DNA from: Setaria digitata
Lineage: Eukaryota > Nematoda > Chromadorea > Rhabditida > Setariidae
Assembly (NCBI GenBank): GCA_003640385.1
Contig: RCAB01000031.1
Span: 218,454 to 282,453 of the forward strand
Length of the DNA: 64,000 nucleotides
Reading direction: 5' to 3'
Below the pieces are notes generated by a model, which made no database searches, had not been told where the DNA came from, and saw nothing but the letters and a program-made list of their open reading frames with translations. Of this stretch, positions 1-11,900 are shown piece after piece. Position numbers and translations under genes: made by a program. Numbering within the stretch: position 1 is the first letter of the stretch; every line of letters starts with the position of its first letter.

Positions 1-2932
1 TTTAGAAAGGTTGTAACAGAGAGACTTTGCACTTCTCATGAGCGAGAAACATAGATTTCGAATGTTTTGGTCGACAGGTATTACGTCAAACATTTCAAGA
101 TAGCCATCATCAACAGCAAGCATCAATGTTTGAAACAGTGAATTGTCGGCATGAGTAAAACTTCGCCTGAAATTTTGGTAAAATTTTAAAGAAGATATAT
201 TTGCGAAACACTATTTGTACAGTTTGAAAAAGTGAAACCAGCTAAAATTTACTCATTTTTTTTTCGGTTAAAATGGCATGAACAGAGCAAACATACTCAA
301 CTTCGCTTCCTATTCTTAAATTATCGCAATCGTAGACATAAAGTCGATAAGTAAATGATTGCTTTTCAAGTTTTCGCCATGTATCATCCCAGTAAAAATC
401 AGCTGGAATATCCTTCTGCAACAAATTCTTAATTAAAGCAGAGTTCATTAATAGCACCTCATTACTTTGCTGAATTTGGATTGATATTGGATAGCAGCAG
501 GGGAATATATCTCTCTTCGCATGAATAAGTATATATATTCAAGCAATTTTTTTTTCCTATGAACTCGGTCTTTACTGCTCTTTCAATATGAACTGAAGAG
601 CAGATTAACTCTATGATTAAACAAAAGTGTTAGCCTAAAAAGATTAACTCGATAATAAAGCCAATGTGCATTTTTTGAAAATTTTAATTCCAACAAAATC
701 TCAAAGAAGAAATGTTTTGGAAAGGAAAAGTTACGAACTGCTTCGCATGCATTGTAGTTGTAGCCATCAGCATCTAGCTTCAAACGATTTTGCCAGTCTA
801 ATTCATAAATAAAACGCTTCACTAGATGACTTTTGTCCTTTAAGCAAAAAATTTAGGAAATGTTTGATTCCTTGTTGAAATTGAAATATATGAGAGTTAA
901 AGACTTTTTTGACCCGTCGTTCAAATTCAAATTTATCACTTTTTAGGCCAACCTGTTCGAGACTTTCATTGCACCATTTTGTGATTAAATGTGATTCTAA
1001 AATTTGCTTAGCTGTCGCACGTGCCGATGGATCCAGATTAAGCATCGTATCATTTAGATACTGCTTTAAATGTTCATCACCACTTTGTGCCATTCGAACA
1101 CAAAGTTGCTGAATTATTCAAAACTCAGTGAACTGTCATATAATCTCTGAGAAGACTTAAAGATCGAAAAGTGTATTTTTATTGCAGGCTTCAGTCTCTG
1201 AATAATATGACCTGCAAAAAGAAAGAAGGAGAAACTGAGGCACCATCATATCGTTGATCATCCATCGAAACGGCATTCTTCTCTCATCCATCTGAAGTGC
1301 AAACATTCGAGGCAAACGGTGCCACCTTTCATTGGGGTAATAGCTGACCATATGAAGTATCAATACACCTAACGACCAGATATCTGCTGATGTCGAATAG
1401 TTCTTATAATCTGTCACACTTGTCACACGTTTCAAATTATACTGCTGAAATTGAAATACCACATATTCAAAAATTTTAAATGCATTTAAAAAGAAAATTC
1501 GTCTTTTTTTTTGTCAGCACAGAATAAATATAAAACGAATTAAACGCACCTTAAATTTCCCTGCTACACTTTAGCAATACTTTGTATTTAAAAATGTCCG
1601 TCCTTTCTTTTTCATCGTGGCGACTTCAAAACCTTTTCTAAGTGACTTACTAGTCAGTTCACTCTTCTATAAAAGTTAACTAAAGCGTTACGGTAATAAG
1701 CGACAAACCTTCTCAGCACACATATAATCTGGAGCTCCATCAGGAGTGCGACAATTTACAGCCATGCGATCACTTGCTATCATCCTTGAGCTAGTAAAAT
1801 TGCTCAGTTTAACGGTACCACCACGAGTCAGATAAATGTTTTCCGGTTGAATGTCACTGAGAAATTTTCATTTAAAAATAAAAAACTCTCTAATTCTGGA
1901 AAAAAAAGTAGTGAAATGATGAAAAGAAAACAAACTTATGAATAATATTTGCATCATGAAGATAGGACAATGCTCGGCAAAGTTGCCTGGTTATCATTGC
2001 AATGATACGAATATTCATTGGCTAAAAATTAAACTCGTTTTGCATATTTTGGAAGTTTTAAAAAATGCAATTAACAATTAGCAACTCTACCTTCCGACTA
2101 TGTAAGGTACCATAACAATACCAAATAACCTAAAATAATGCAATAACCTTCCCCTCCTTGTCACGACGATATTTATCAATCAGCTGTTCTAACTGGTACA
2201 GTCGTGGAAGGACTAACTGTAAACTTAATGGATGCTCGTCAACTACTGTCGCATGAGCATGCATTATATTTGAGTGTCGGACTCTGCAAAATATCTCAAA
2301 TTACTTTTAACATGTGAGAATTTAATTAGAAATGCGCGCGCTATGTTACATCTCTGTGGCAAAAAAAAAAAAGAATAATAGCAGTTTTTAACGCAATTCA
2401 TTTTCAAAAGGAAAAAATTCAGAAAATTGACCTGTTTAAGACATAAACTTCCATAACTATTCCGCGTATAAGTCGGGCAGCAGTTCGTTGAAAAGCCTCG
2501 TCGACATCACGCATATCACGTAACATATCATCCAAAATGGCACCAATACGTTTCATTTTAATAACACACGATCGAGGTTCAACGTACGTAAAATCACTGA
2601 AGGGTGGATAAGATCGTGCTGTCACAACAGAACTGTAACGTCCTTCAGAGAGTAAATCACCTAAAATGAGAAATACGGTACTATTTACGCATAAAAAACG
2701 TTTCTAAACAATTCCTGAACCCACTACACTTCGTCCATTTTCTCCCATAGCAGTTTCAATATATTAATTAACCGTTTGCACCTTTTGAGTACTTCTCCGG
2801 TGTGATTTCAGTGTGCCACTCATCACGGATATCGCTCGCAACATACCGGAATGATTCCTTCATGGATCGACCAAATGTATTCCTGATTTCATTCCTGTCC
2901 ACCTGCCTAGTGCTTCCTAACACTTCTTTCTC
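1..2932 (-). CDS. Pseudokinase-like protein, partial, about 10 exons
   Basis: Exons read right to left: 2932-2782, 2660-2432, 2283-2148, 2021-1936, 1856-1709, 1444-1244, 1108-940, 821-735, 510-297, 166-1, all phase-compatible (about 529 residues). The first has a 3' splice site before it, so the start codon lies further right; the last runs off the window. Kinase landmarks appear in order: a loop GDLLSEGRYSSVVTA, the VAIK-like CVIK, VRHSNIM, then IIHNDIQPENI in place of HRD. The metal-binding DFG is replaced by SNF, APE by AEK, and the F-helix motif ADIWSLGVLIL is intact. Loss of the DFG aspartate suggests weak or no catalysis, so a scaffold or allosteric partner role is inferred. I could not place it in a named family. 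A readthrough of exon seven would stop at 803 instead. The last three exons contain no domain I recognise and their joins are the least certain. Confidence 0.62.
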
Positions 2933-3381
2933 CTAAAGTAAGTTTTAATAGTCTAACTAATTACGAGATAAAAGTTCGTGGAATTACAAGAAAAAAAAAA
3001 AAAAAAAAAAAAAAAAAACCAAATATTGGTACCGTTGGTAGGTTTGCTAGCATCTTGTTGGCTGGACTTTTCCGTTGTTGTAGTGAAAAGAAATCCGACA
3101 TCTTTTTTGAGAGAAATCGTTCATTTGCCATTATCTGAAGAGATTTTTACATCCCTATATTTTCTAGAGATTTCACCTGATTTCGTCCCGAACTTGAACC
3201 TAACCATATAGAAGTTACTCCAATCTATTCCATTTGAATTCTAATGAAATTCCTAACTCATTTATTCGTTATTCAAAATCCCTTGTCTCTGGAATGTACT
3301 GCTGTAACGGATCAACCAAACAGTTTGTAAACTAAGTAAAGAACAACACTGGCCTACCACATTTTTCGCATGCTCCCTTCT

Positions 3382-3413
<32 letters not shown>

Positions 3414-4551
3414 TAATTACCGCTTCAATTAGAAGATCACCTATGATGTTTTATGCACTTTTGATTTCTCCAGAACCTTTTAAAAATGTTTTTGACTGTG
3501 GCATTGCTTATCTTCGGTCATTCATTAAATGAGTTTCTCATTCGAGTCATAAAATTTATTCTAATAATTTTACAATTCTAATAAATTACAAAACTCAACG
3601 ACTATAAAACTTTTGCAGTCCAAAAAATGACTTTTTACGACGAAATTTGTTTGTACAGCAGAAGAACATACAATTTTCTGTACAGGTAATCCATAAATTT
3701 AATTACGATTTATTTCTTTCTGTTATTGATTTATGTCTTATTAAAAAACAATGTCAATTTTTTTAAACACCGAAACTGGAAATAGGATAGTCTTGATATG
3801 GATCGAACCGGGCGGAAGTAACAAAAGTGTTTTATTTCTTATCAACTGACAGACCAGACTTATCAATGTCTCCATTTTTTAGAAAAACTTTGTCATCTTG
3901 CACTGTTACTGACTTCTTGTAATATTTGAATTATTAGAATTTCTTGCTCTGTTCAGTTGCCTGTAACAGTTTATAATACACTGTCATTCACACTAGTGCC
4001 CTAATATACTTCCATTTCCTGGAAGAACTCTCGATAAGCATTATTCATGTACTGGTTAGAATAGAAATAGCAATTATAGTAGTAATTAATAAAACGTAAC
4101 TCGAGAAAATTTTTAATAAAAATTCCAAATTCTTCACAAACAGGCTACATCATGTCAGGAAGATATTAGGGTATTTAAAATCGGTATTTAAAATCTTTTC
4201 TATTTTTTGATTCTAACTGACTGATGGAATTTTACAATGCTTTTTGGCTGATTTTTCAGTCTGATTTTAAATGACCATGTTGATCGTTGATAGTGCTCTA
4301 TATCATATGGCTGTCACTAACTGTACAAGTACAGCTGAGGGCGATTGGAATAAAATTCCGGCAGCGATTCCACCAAATGGATCTTTATTGTTTTGGAATT
4401 GATAGTAGTTAGGAAAAAAACTATGATTGGTACTCATTATCCAATCAAGCGCATTTAATTTCCATGAGATCCATGTAAAGCAAATCTCATATAAGCGCTC
4501 ATCAATCTGAAGTGAATGTTAATTTTCCATTTAACAAAATTCCAACTAAAC
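2933..4551. other. Non-coding AT-rich stretch with two poly(A) tracts
   Basis: No convincing exon on either strand. It holds two long A homopolymers (2991-3018 and 3387-3413). The first coding exon and promoter of the minus-strand pseudokinase gene should lie here or just beyond, but I could not pick it out. Confidence 0.5.
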
Positions 4552-4752
4552 TTAACTGAAATAGAGATTAAGAAACATGCACAGTAGCCCAATGAAGATT
4601 TTCATGGAATCCAGAAATGCATCAATTTCATGAGTTGCCGTACAATATCGAAATGTTTGATGAATAGCAGCTATGCGTGCACCTGTAGCCTGAACTTGAG
4701 GATGAGTTTGTGATCGCCGTTCTTCCATTCTGCTTCCTTCTAGACAATTCAT
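4552..4752 (-). CDS. Possible small tail-anchored membrane protein
   Basis: A 66-residue frame with an ordinary-looking polar N-terminal half (MEERRSQTHPQVQ near residues 9-21) and a hydrophobic C-terminal stretch (IFIGLLCMFLNLYF) that could be a tail anchor. On the minus strand a pyrimidine-rich ttacag lies about 35 bases upstream of the ATG and could serve as a trans-splice acceptor. A second frame on the same strand is also open, so coding is not proven. No family recognised. Confidence 0.27.
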   Translation of the reverse strand: MNCLEGSRMEERRSQTHPQVQATGARIAAIHQTFRYCTATHEIDAFLDSMKIFIGLLCMFLNLYFS

Positions 4753-5880
4753 TCAATTCAACCGTTCTAATGCTTCTATGCTGTAAAGCAGAAAGCATCA
4801 AGTAAATGACACCTTTGACTTTCAGTTTCGAAATATCGAAGAAACAGTGTGGGAACAACAGTAGCTGAGCAGTAAGAAATGTTGAGCAATAATTTTGAAT
4901 TATAAAGAGTTCAACAGTGTCGTGCTTTATCGAGCAAAAAATATCAGGACCTATTATCACTTATCATTGCTCAGTCACAAGACAAGTTTCAAAATAATGG
5001 CATGTCATCCTAGATAGTAATCAACCAAATCTCGTGTACTTTTTAAATTTTTATTTTTTGTTTAATTTGCCATCATCAGTTAGCATCTTCAAATGTCCAT
5101 AATTTTTAAAATATTGTCTCAAGCAAATCCATGAATGAATGGTAAAGTAATAATGCACTGAAACTTCTGCAAAGGAAGTGAAAGTGATTAAAGGGTGATA
5201 AAAGAGCTGGGATGTCGCATCTGTACGTAACGTATTGTATAGCAAGTTTACTAAATATGGCCATGAACATGTCCATAATTAGCGTGAACCTTCCGCTTTC
5301 AAACAATTCGTTAAATGAAACTATCGGTTACTAATTACTTAGGTGACTAAGANCACTAATTACTTAGGTGACTAAGAAATTACAACCTCTTTTTAATTAT
5401 CAAAGAATCATTGTTTTATTGAAAAATGTCAATTCTGGACAATATTACATTATGTGATTTTTGGTAATTTTCAGCCAANTACTAATTACTTAGGTGACTA
5501 AGAAGTTACAACCTCTTTTTAATTATCAAAGAATCATTGTTTTATTGAAGAATGTCAATTCTGGACAATATTACATTATGTGATTTTTGGTAATTTTCAG
5601 CCAAAATCTCATCACTCATTTGTATACGATTAGATGCAGGCATATAGTTGTCGATTGTGATCAGGATGAAAAACAGGTATCAACCGTTTTGCATCCAGGT
5701 TACAGCTTTGATTATACAAAAATGAACGTTTTGAGTTAGAGTTAGTGCGAAGGAGCTGTTTTTTGCTTGATCAGTGTCTGATCCATTTCAACAAATTCTT
5801 TAAAGAATAAATTTATTTAGGACTGCGGTATTCAAAATTTCCGGTCTTACATAAGCGATACCGCGAAATATTCGTCCAAC
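4753..5880. other. Non-coding stretch with N-joined duplicated segment
   Basis: No supported gene. The central part carries two single-base Ns with copies of the same sequence on both sides (see the repeat at 5330-5604). The rest is AT-rich unique sequence. Confidence 0.5.
5330..5604. repeat. 124-bp direct duplication around single-N gaps
   Basis: Bases 5355-5478 and 5481-5604 are near-identical, differing at two positions seen by eye (aagaaat/aagaagt and gaaaaat/gaagaat). A third, short copy of the first 23 bases precedes the N at 5353. Ns sit at 5353 and 5479, exactly at copy boundaries. This is the pattern left when overlapping contig ends or two haplotypes are abutted rather than merged. 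Confidence 0.8.
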
Positions 5881-6293
5881 ATGTCATCGGATAGTGTCAG
5901 CTCGCATCAATTCCAGGATTTCGCAGTGAATCCAAAAAGTATTTTTATGCCTGCCCAAGGCTTATCGATTCTCTTCTCAGAACTTTTACTTGGGCATATC
6001 AGAAATCTTGATAAAGGTATGTTTTGTGACAGTGTCATATTATAAAGTCAATTTTGATTATTGACGCAATTGATAAAGACAAAAACATTAGTCTTTCACT
6101 GTTTCATGAAAGAATCTCTAAAAAAGTTCCCTTAGTTCATTTGTCAGCTGCATTTGTTCCAGTATATCCTCAACAAACATACAGGAATACAACAACAAAT
6201 ACTGGGGAATCAGATCTACTGCAACAAGATTTTTTATCACTTGTATCGCTATTGCAGCATCGATCCAGCATCTTGTCAGAAGATCGGACCTAG
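5881..6293 (+). CDS. Small two-exon protein of unknown function
   Basis: Exon one is 5881-6016 (ATG to an AAAG/GTATG donor) and exon two 6148-6293 (acceptor ttgtcag, stop TAG). Phases match and give about 93 residues. The protein starts MSSDSVSSHQFQDFAVNPKS, has a short hydrophobic patch (LSILFSELLLGHI) and a Thr/Gln-rich middle. There is no signal peptide or recognisable domain. A T-rich run and an AATAAA near 6459 follow, a plausible polyadenylation signal. The balanced composition, unlike the AT-driven chance frames nearby, is the main argument. A shifted frame over exon two is also open to 6417. Confidence 0.4.
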
Positions 6294-8660
6294 CAAATAT
6301 TTTAACATTTTCATTAATTCTGGTAGTAACGATACGATGCACCAACTATCAAAAACTTCGGCCGGAAACTATCATTTAATCATCGCTTTCCAGTATCCAA
6401 CTTCCAGTGTTTCTTAGGTTTGCTTCATCTATTTTCTTTTTTTTTTTTTTTTTTTTTTAATAAAAACGCACTGTAAATGTGATAAGATCTGGATTTTACC
6501 ATCCACTATGAATCATTTTGTATTAATTTGTCCACACTAGTCATTGTGCCATAGCCAAAGAGTACTTTATTAATTTATAATTTCCAAATTCTTAATTTAA
6601 TTGGTATTTCAACCCAAGTACCAAATATAAAAGAAAAAGTTAGGGTTAAATTGGAATACAATTTTAGCTCAGAAGCAGTTCCGCTATATCAATCATATTT
6701 GGAGAGTTTAGATAAAATAAAGAAGCAATATGCCATAACTACTTTTTTACCTTGTCATTGCCTATGCGAACGTTTTGCCAATATAACTTCCTGAAAGCAA
6801 TATCCGTTTGCTGCAGAATATCAATTAATGTACAATTCTGAGATAGTGCATGTTTCAAGATGAATATTTCGCGTTTTTGGACGTCATCTTGACTGCTTTG
6901 ATCTTATCACTACAATATTTGAATTATCATTATACTGATCGACTTCAATGTAACTTTTTTATACCAGCATCTTTTAGAGGTAACCTAAGGAGCAAGTGGA
7001 AGATACCTTCTCACACCTTCTTCACGTTGTCCTAGCTTTCATCCGAAGAAAAAAGTGAAGGAATGTATTTTTAGAACCTTTTACTAAACGGAATTACAAC
7101 CTAGTCAGTGGATCAGTTATACATCACTAAACTGCTCGTTCCTTAATTACTGTTCTTTTCGAAAATGTGAAATATGCTGTCGCGGAGCTGTACAGAGCGG
7201 CAGTCTGTTTCAAAGTAATAATTCCATTTATGCTGAAATATTCTGCTCAACAGATAATATTGTTATCCTATTCAGCGATTACATGTATAGTGTAAAATGA
7301 GCCTAGCAAATTATCTTAAGTTACTTTTTGAAAGCAAGACATAAAGTATCTCAGGAGAATGAAATTTTTCTGTTTGATGTACGAAAGTAGACCGTACAGC
7401 TCTCAGAACATAAATTACGGTGCTTTAGCTTTATCGATAGGTAGATACTATATGCTAGTGATATTAGATAATTGACATCAATGTTACAATATTATTATTA
7501 AAGAAAGCTTCCTGATAAAGCCATTTCAAATAAAACTCATAGTATCACAATTGATGTATAAACTTATGTCTTTTGACTATCGATTTTATATGGATTGTAA
7601 ATCACTTCAGTTTTTGTTTCAATCAGCAAAATATGATTCAGATCGACATCCTTCTCACCTGTTTGATACGAGTATAGGTAATTTACCAGATTTAGTGATA
7701 CCTACCGATATCATTTAGGTTCTCGTCGAAAATAATTGCAAAAATATTGGCCGGAAAATTCGTCAAAATAATAAGCGCCGTAATAATACAAGTGCTGTAT
7801 TTTTCAAAAATTAGCATTTTTTGGAGCATTCATTTCATCATGTTTAAGCTTTAATTTTGTTCAACATCCATTCGACCTTATCTTAATTTTTCAAATGAGT
7901 ATTATGTATTCAGGTGGGCTATAGTAGACCGAACGCTCTTTTACTACTTTAAACAGCACGGTGAAGCAGTTCGAACAGAAGACGTTGAAGTTCGGTCTAC
8001 AGGAAGGTAAAATAGAAGTTGAATTTTGTTAACTTTTAATTCATGATGCATTGCTGATTGATTTACTCTGCCTTTATCTGTGAGCTAACAGTTGCGTAAA
8101 GTTGCAAAATTAATTTTGTCATATTCGAATTTCGAGCAAACTGTTTTGTATCTCAAAATATCCTATCTCAGAAGTAATCTAAGCAATTCTAATCCAGTCC
8201 GGTCCTCAGTTTTTCAATCAGCCAAATTCTGCTAATTTTGATGATTGATACTGGGAGTATAATTTAGTGAATAGTTTCTGAATGTAAGAGTGTACTATTG
8301 ACAGGACAATCCAATGCAAAGATCTTTCCTGAGAGTGTTTTCTGTTCAGTCTCACGGCAATGATCAGAAATATGTATCAGTCTCGACAAAAAGTTTCAGA
8401 AGCTATGTAACTCTGTGGCGTTTTCCACAACTTTTATGTATGAGCCCGAAGGATGAGTTTCATGCTAGATAAATAAAATCAAACGAAACACAAAATATCG
8501 ATGTCCTAGGCTTAACAGCATCAGTCACAGACTATCACCTCGACAGCTATGCTGCACAACAAAAGAGTAGTTTGGAAAAGTACGTCTTGAAAATGGGAAG
8601 AGATTCGTTGCATTGTGTTCTATATAAAAGAGCGAGGAGGAATTGTTGAAGTGTGATTGG
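6294..8660. other. Intergenic region, no gene seen
   Basis: AT-rich sequence with poly(T) at about 6438-6458. Frames in it are short and phenylalanine/leucine-rich, as expected by chance. An 11-base perfect inverted repeat (7924-7934 and 7990-8000) is the only structure noted. Confidence 0.5.
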
Positions 8661-8849
8661 ATGTGGTGGCAATTGTGTGGTGTGTTGGTGTTCGGTTGGG
8701 CTATTTTTGAAGTTTGTGTTATCTCTATCTGGTGTGGGATTGCCGGATCCGGTCTCGGATTCGACTGGAATTTGATAGTGGCTATTTTGTTGACTCTCTT
8801 GATTTCAGGATTGCTTTTCAAGTTTTCTTTTATAAGTAGTCATTACTAG
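8661..8849 (+). CDS. Possible two-helix membrane peptide
   Basis: A 62-residue frame starting MWWQLCGVLVFGWAIFEVC, with two hydrophobic segments (about residues 4-28 and 41-56) separated by a GSGLGFDWN turn and ending SSHY. It lies about 100 bases upstream of the SPT2 start on the same strand. Caution: the strand is unusually G/T-rich here, the opposite strand is also open (8525-8821), and a TG-rich promoter segment would give the same picture. Confidence 0.22.
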   Translation: MWWQLCGVLVFGWAIFEVCVISIWCGIAGSGLGFDWNLIVAILLTLLISGLLFKFSFISSHY

Positions 8850-8945
8850 GCTGTTGAAATAGAGTAGGTTGGCGAGGCAAGCAAATGATATTGAATTTAT
8901 GTAAACTTTTAGATTAATCGGGTAATGGTACAGTAAGCAGATGTT

Positions 8946-11900
8946 ATGGATTTATTCGACGATATATTAAAGCAAGCTAGTAGTAACACTAAAAATGCTA
9001 GTAAGGAAATTCGGAAGATCGATGAGGCGCGTCAAAAAACCGAAAAATGTATGAGTGTACGGTTGGTTGCGGAAAGAAAGCAGTCGAAAGTTGTCAAAGT
9101 CCCCGTCGAGCAGCCGAAGGTACTTGAGTTGATTTGTTATTTTTCTATATGTTTTCCATTCTTTGACTTTCCTTTCCACTTTCTTGAAAAATTCTTTAAA
9201 AAGAAGCATAAGTTTGAGTGGTACTACTCGCCCAATATTTTTAGGCCCTAGTTTGGGACATGCATTCCCTCCTTCCTACGGAAGTGAAATATATTAAAGG
9301 TGAGGATGGTAATTTCAAATTTCTGATGTTCTTTCATCGAGGAAAAAATTTCATGTTTTGGAAGACTTAAAATGACTTACTAGTTGGGTTTATTTCTTTT
9401 CTTGGATTCTCCATTCTTTCCTCCTTTCATCTACATTAGTCACATTACAGCGCATCTTACGCCAATTCACCTTCCGGATGTACCTTTTTCTTTTATGTCT
9501 TCCGTACTATAATTCGACTTTGCGCAAATTTTGTACTCATGCGTCTTTTAACTGAGTAATTTAGATCGTGTCATTATACAGTAATTTCCGATAAGCAGCA
9601 AGCCCTCATTATCCTTTTTTCGTCATAAAAATTTGGTAGTCTTCTGAAAGGTTAGATTCCTAGCCTGTGCTTTTTTCTTTTGTTGATAAATGCTGCTTCC
9701 CCCAGTATGAGAGTTATTTCAAGGGATAAATTTTAAAATAATTACATAGAAATTAATTTGCATTACACAAAAAAATTTTCAGTTTGTTATTCCGAAGAAA
9801 AGAACGAAAGAAGAATCGGCTGTTGATAAAAGCAGAATAGCGTTATTTTTACAGAGAAAGGAGGAAGAGAAGCGAAAAGCGTTGATTGAGAAAAAAAAGC
9901 AAAAAGAGGAACTTATAAAATTAAGGCTGCAGAGTTGTGGTGGAAAGGTTAGAGTTTTCTTTTGATCTTAAAAATATTCAATTACACATTTTTTAGATTT
10001 AAGATGAAGTATATTACCTCATGCATGCCTCATGTGTCGTACATTTTTACTGCAGAGAAATTAGTTCTACATGTTTTTTTTTTTTTTCAAATAAAAATTC
10101 ATTTTGTACTCTATTGTATAGGCGAATAAAAAACTCGCTAAACAGTTTGGCAGCACTCCAATTGAGCTGCAACAGAAATATGGTAATGATCGCGAACACG
10201 AAGAACATTTGAAAAAACAGCAAATTAGAGAAGAGGTCAGTTCCGCGAATTTCTTCGTAGCTGATAACGTAATTCAGTGCAGCTCGTTTCTGATTGTGAT
10301 ACTGCTAGCTGTCGAACGTAACTGTACATCGATCTTACGGAAGAGGTCGACTATACCTATTACCGAATCATTTTTCGCAATTTTTCGTTCTTGTAGTTTT
10401 TTACAACTTTGTATGTTGCCGAAGAATTGGATATTACTAATCGCAGAATTTTTCCTTATATTTTAAAAATAAAACGAATCACAGAAGCTAGAAATTTTTT
10501 TCGCATATAGTAAAATCTCATATTGATTTAAGTGATTCACGAGATTGTTATGAACATTCTTTAAAAGCTTTTCTTATTCTTCAGGAAGAAGCAGATCGTC
10601 TCAACAACGTTTTGCGTGGAAGTGTAGTGAAGGCTTTAGAGCGAAAGAAGGTGGCTGAGAAAATAGCAAGTGTGGAATCTCGTAAGAATGGTCCATACAG
10701 AGTTGGCATTAATAAAAAGAATAGTCTAAGACATTTGACGTAAGTTTATTTTGCCTCTTGGCGTTAAATTGCAGATTAGAACAAATGGTGCTCATTAAAA
10801 AGGCATGTTAAATTAGCTCATTCCAACGGTGCTCTGTAGTATTAATTTTAAAATTTGTTGAGAAAGCTTAAAGAATACTTATGTTTAAGGAAAGAAGATT
10901 CTCCAGGGCCTTCTACATCATGCGTTGCAGAAGGCAAAGCAAGGAAAATCGATACGAAAGTTTCACTTAAGCGCCGCTTACCTCCAATTGAATCAAATTT
11001 CCTTTCTCTGATGAAAAAGGTGAGGGTAATTTATTAACTTGATAGTTTGATATTCACTATAATATTCCAACTTGACATGAGTGTTTTTCGGCTCTGATTC
11101 TCAGATTTATTTCTTGAAACATTAATTTTCTGAGTAAGGCAAGGTGATTGAATATCCACAGTCTAATATGTAGACAAATCCGTAGTTTGTAACTTAATGT
11201 CAGTTTGGTCTGAAATGGGGAATCTCTTTCAGGCAGAAGCAATACAGAGTGGTAAAGAATCTCCTAGTCCTCCACCGCTTCCTGTTTCAGCACCATCAAA
11301 AAAAAGAAATCTACCTAATGGACTGCTTCGACGAGACGTTAGAGAAACTAAACGTGATAGTAAAGGCATATCAAAACCAGCTAATGAAAATAATAAAAAG
11401 ACTGCCACTGGACAAAGAAGGTGTGATTTAATCTTAAATTACTAATGAATCAAAGTGCATAAAAAATTAGTAATTGTACAACGTTTATGTGTTTAGTTCT
11501 CATGCTGTAAAAAAGATGAATGAGGTCCACATTAGTCATGTCAAGGAACAGAAAGTCTCACCAACCCTGTCATCTGGATCATCTGCTGCTCCTCCTTCAC
11601 GGAGATATCTTCCAGGAGATATCAGGTTTGTTTGAATAAGTCCTCCTTCAAAGCCAAGTTTTAAGCATTAACATTTTCATGACTCATTCATGAAAATTTT
11701 TTGGGATTTACCCATCGCAGTTGTCTATTTTGAGCCGTTGCTAATTTCGAAAATGCTTGTCACTCTACTATATCATTATGGAACGTAGTACTTTACTTCA
11801 CTTTAATTGTTTTAGATACCAAGGACCTCCTGTAGGACGTTGTCAGACAGGTGTGAAGGCAGAAAGCGGTTCAAGGACTGTACCGAAAAATAATGTAAAG

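Noticed and set aside
803..1093. Open frame ending at 803 as the natural C-terminus of the pseudokinase
   Set aside because: Possible, but a splice at 940 joins in phase to further coding exons, so I preferred the longer model and gave the stop as an alternative.
3780..3830. GGTTCGATCC-like B box on the minus strand suggesting a tRNA
   Set aside because: The flanking bases do not form a five-pair T stem and no A box, anticodon arm or acceptor stem is seen.
8525..8821. 98-residue minus-strand frame (Pro/Asn/His-rich)
   Set aside because: Appears to be the shadow of a G/T-skewed segment; neither strand has splice or family support.
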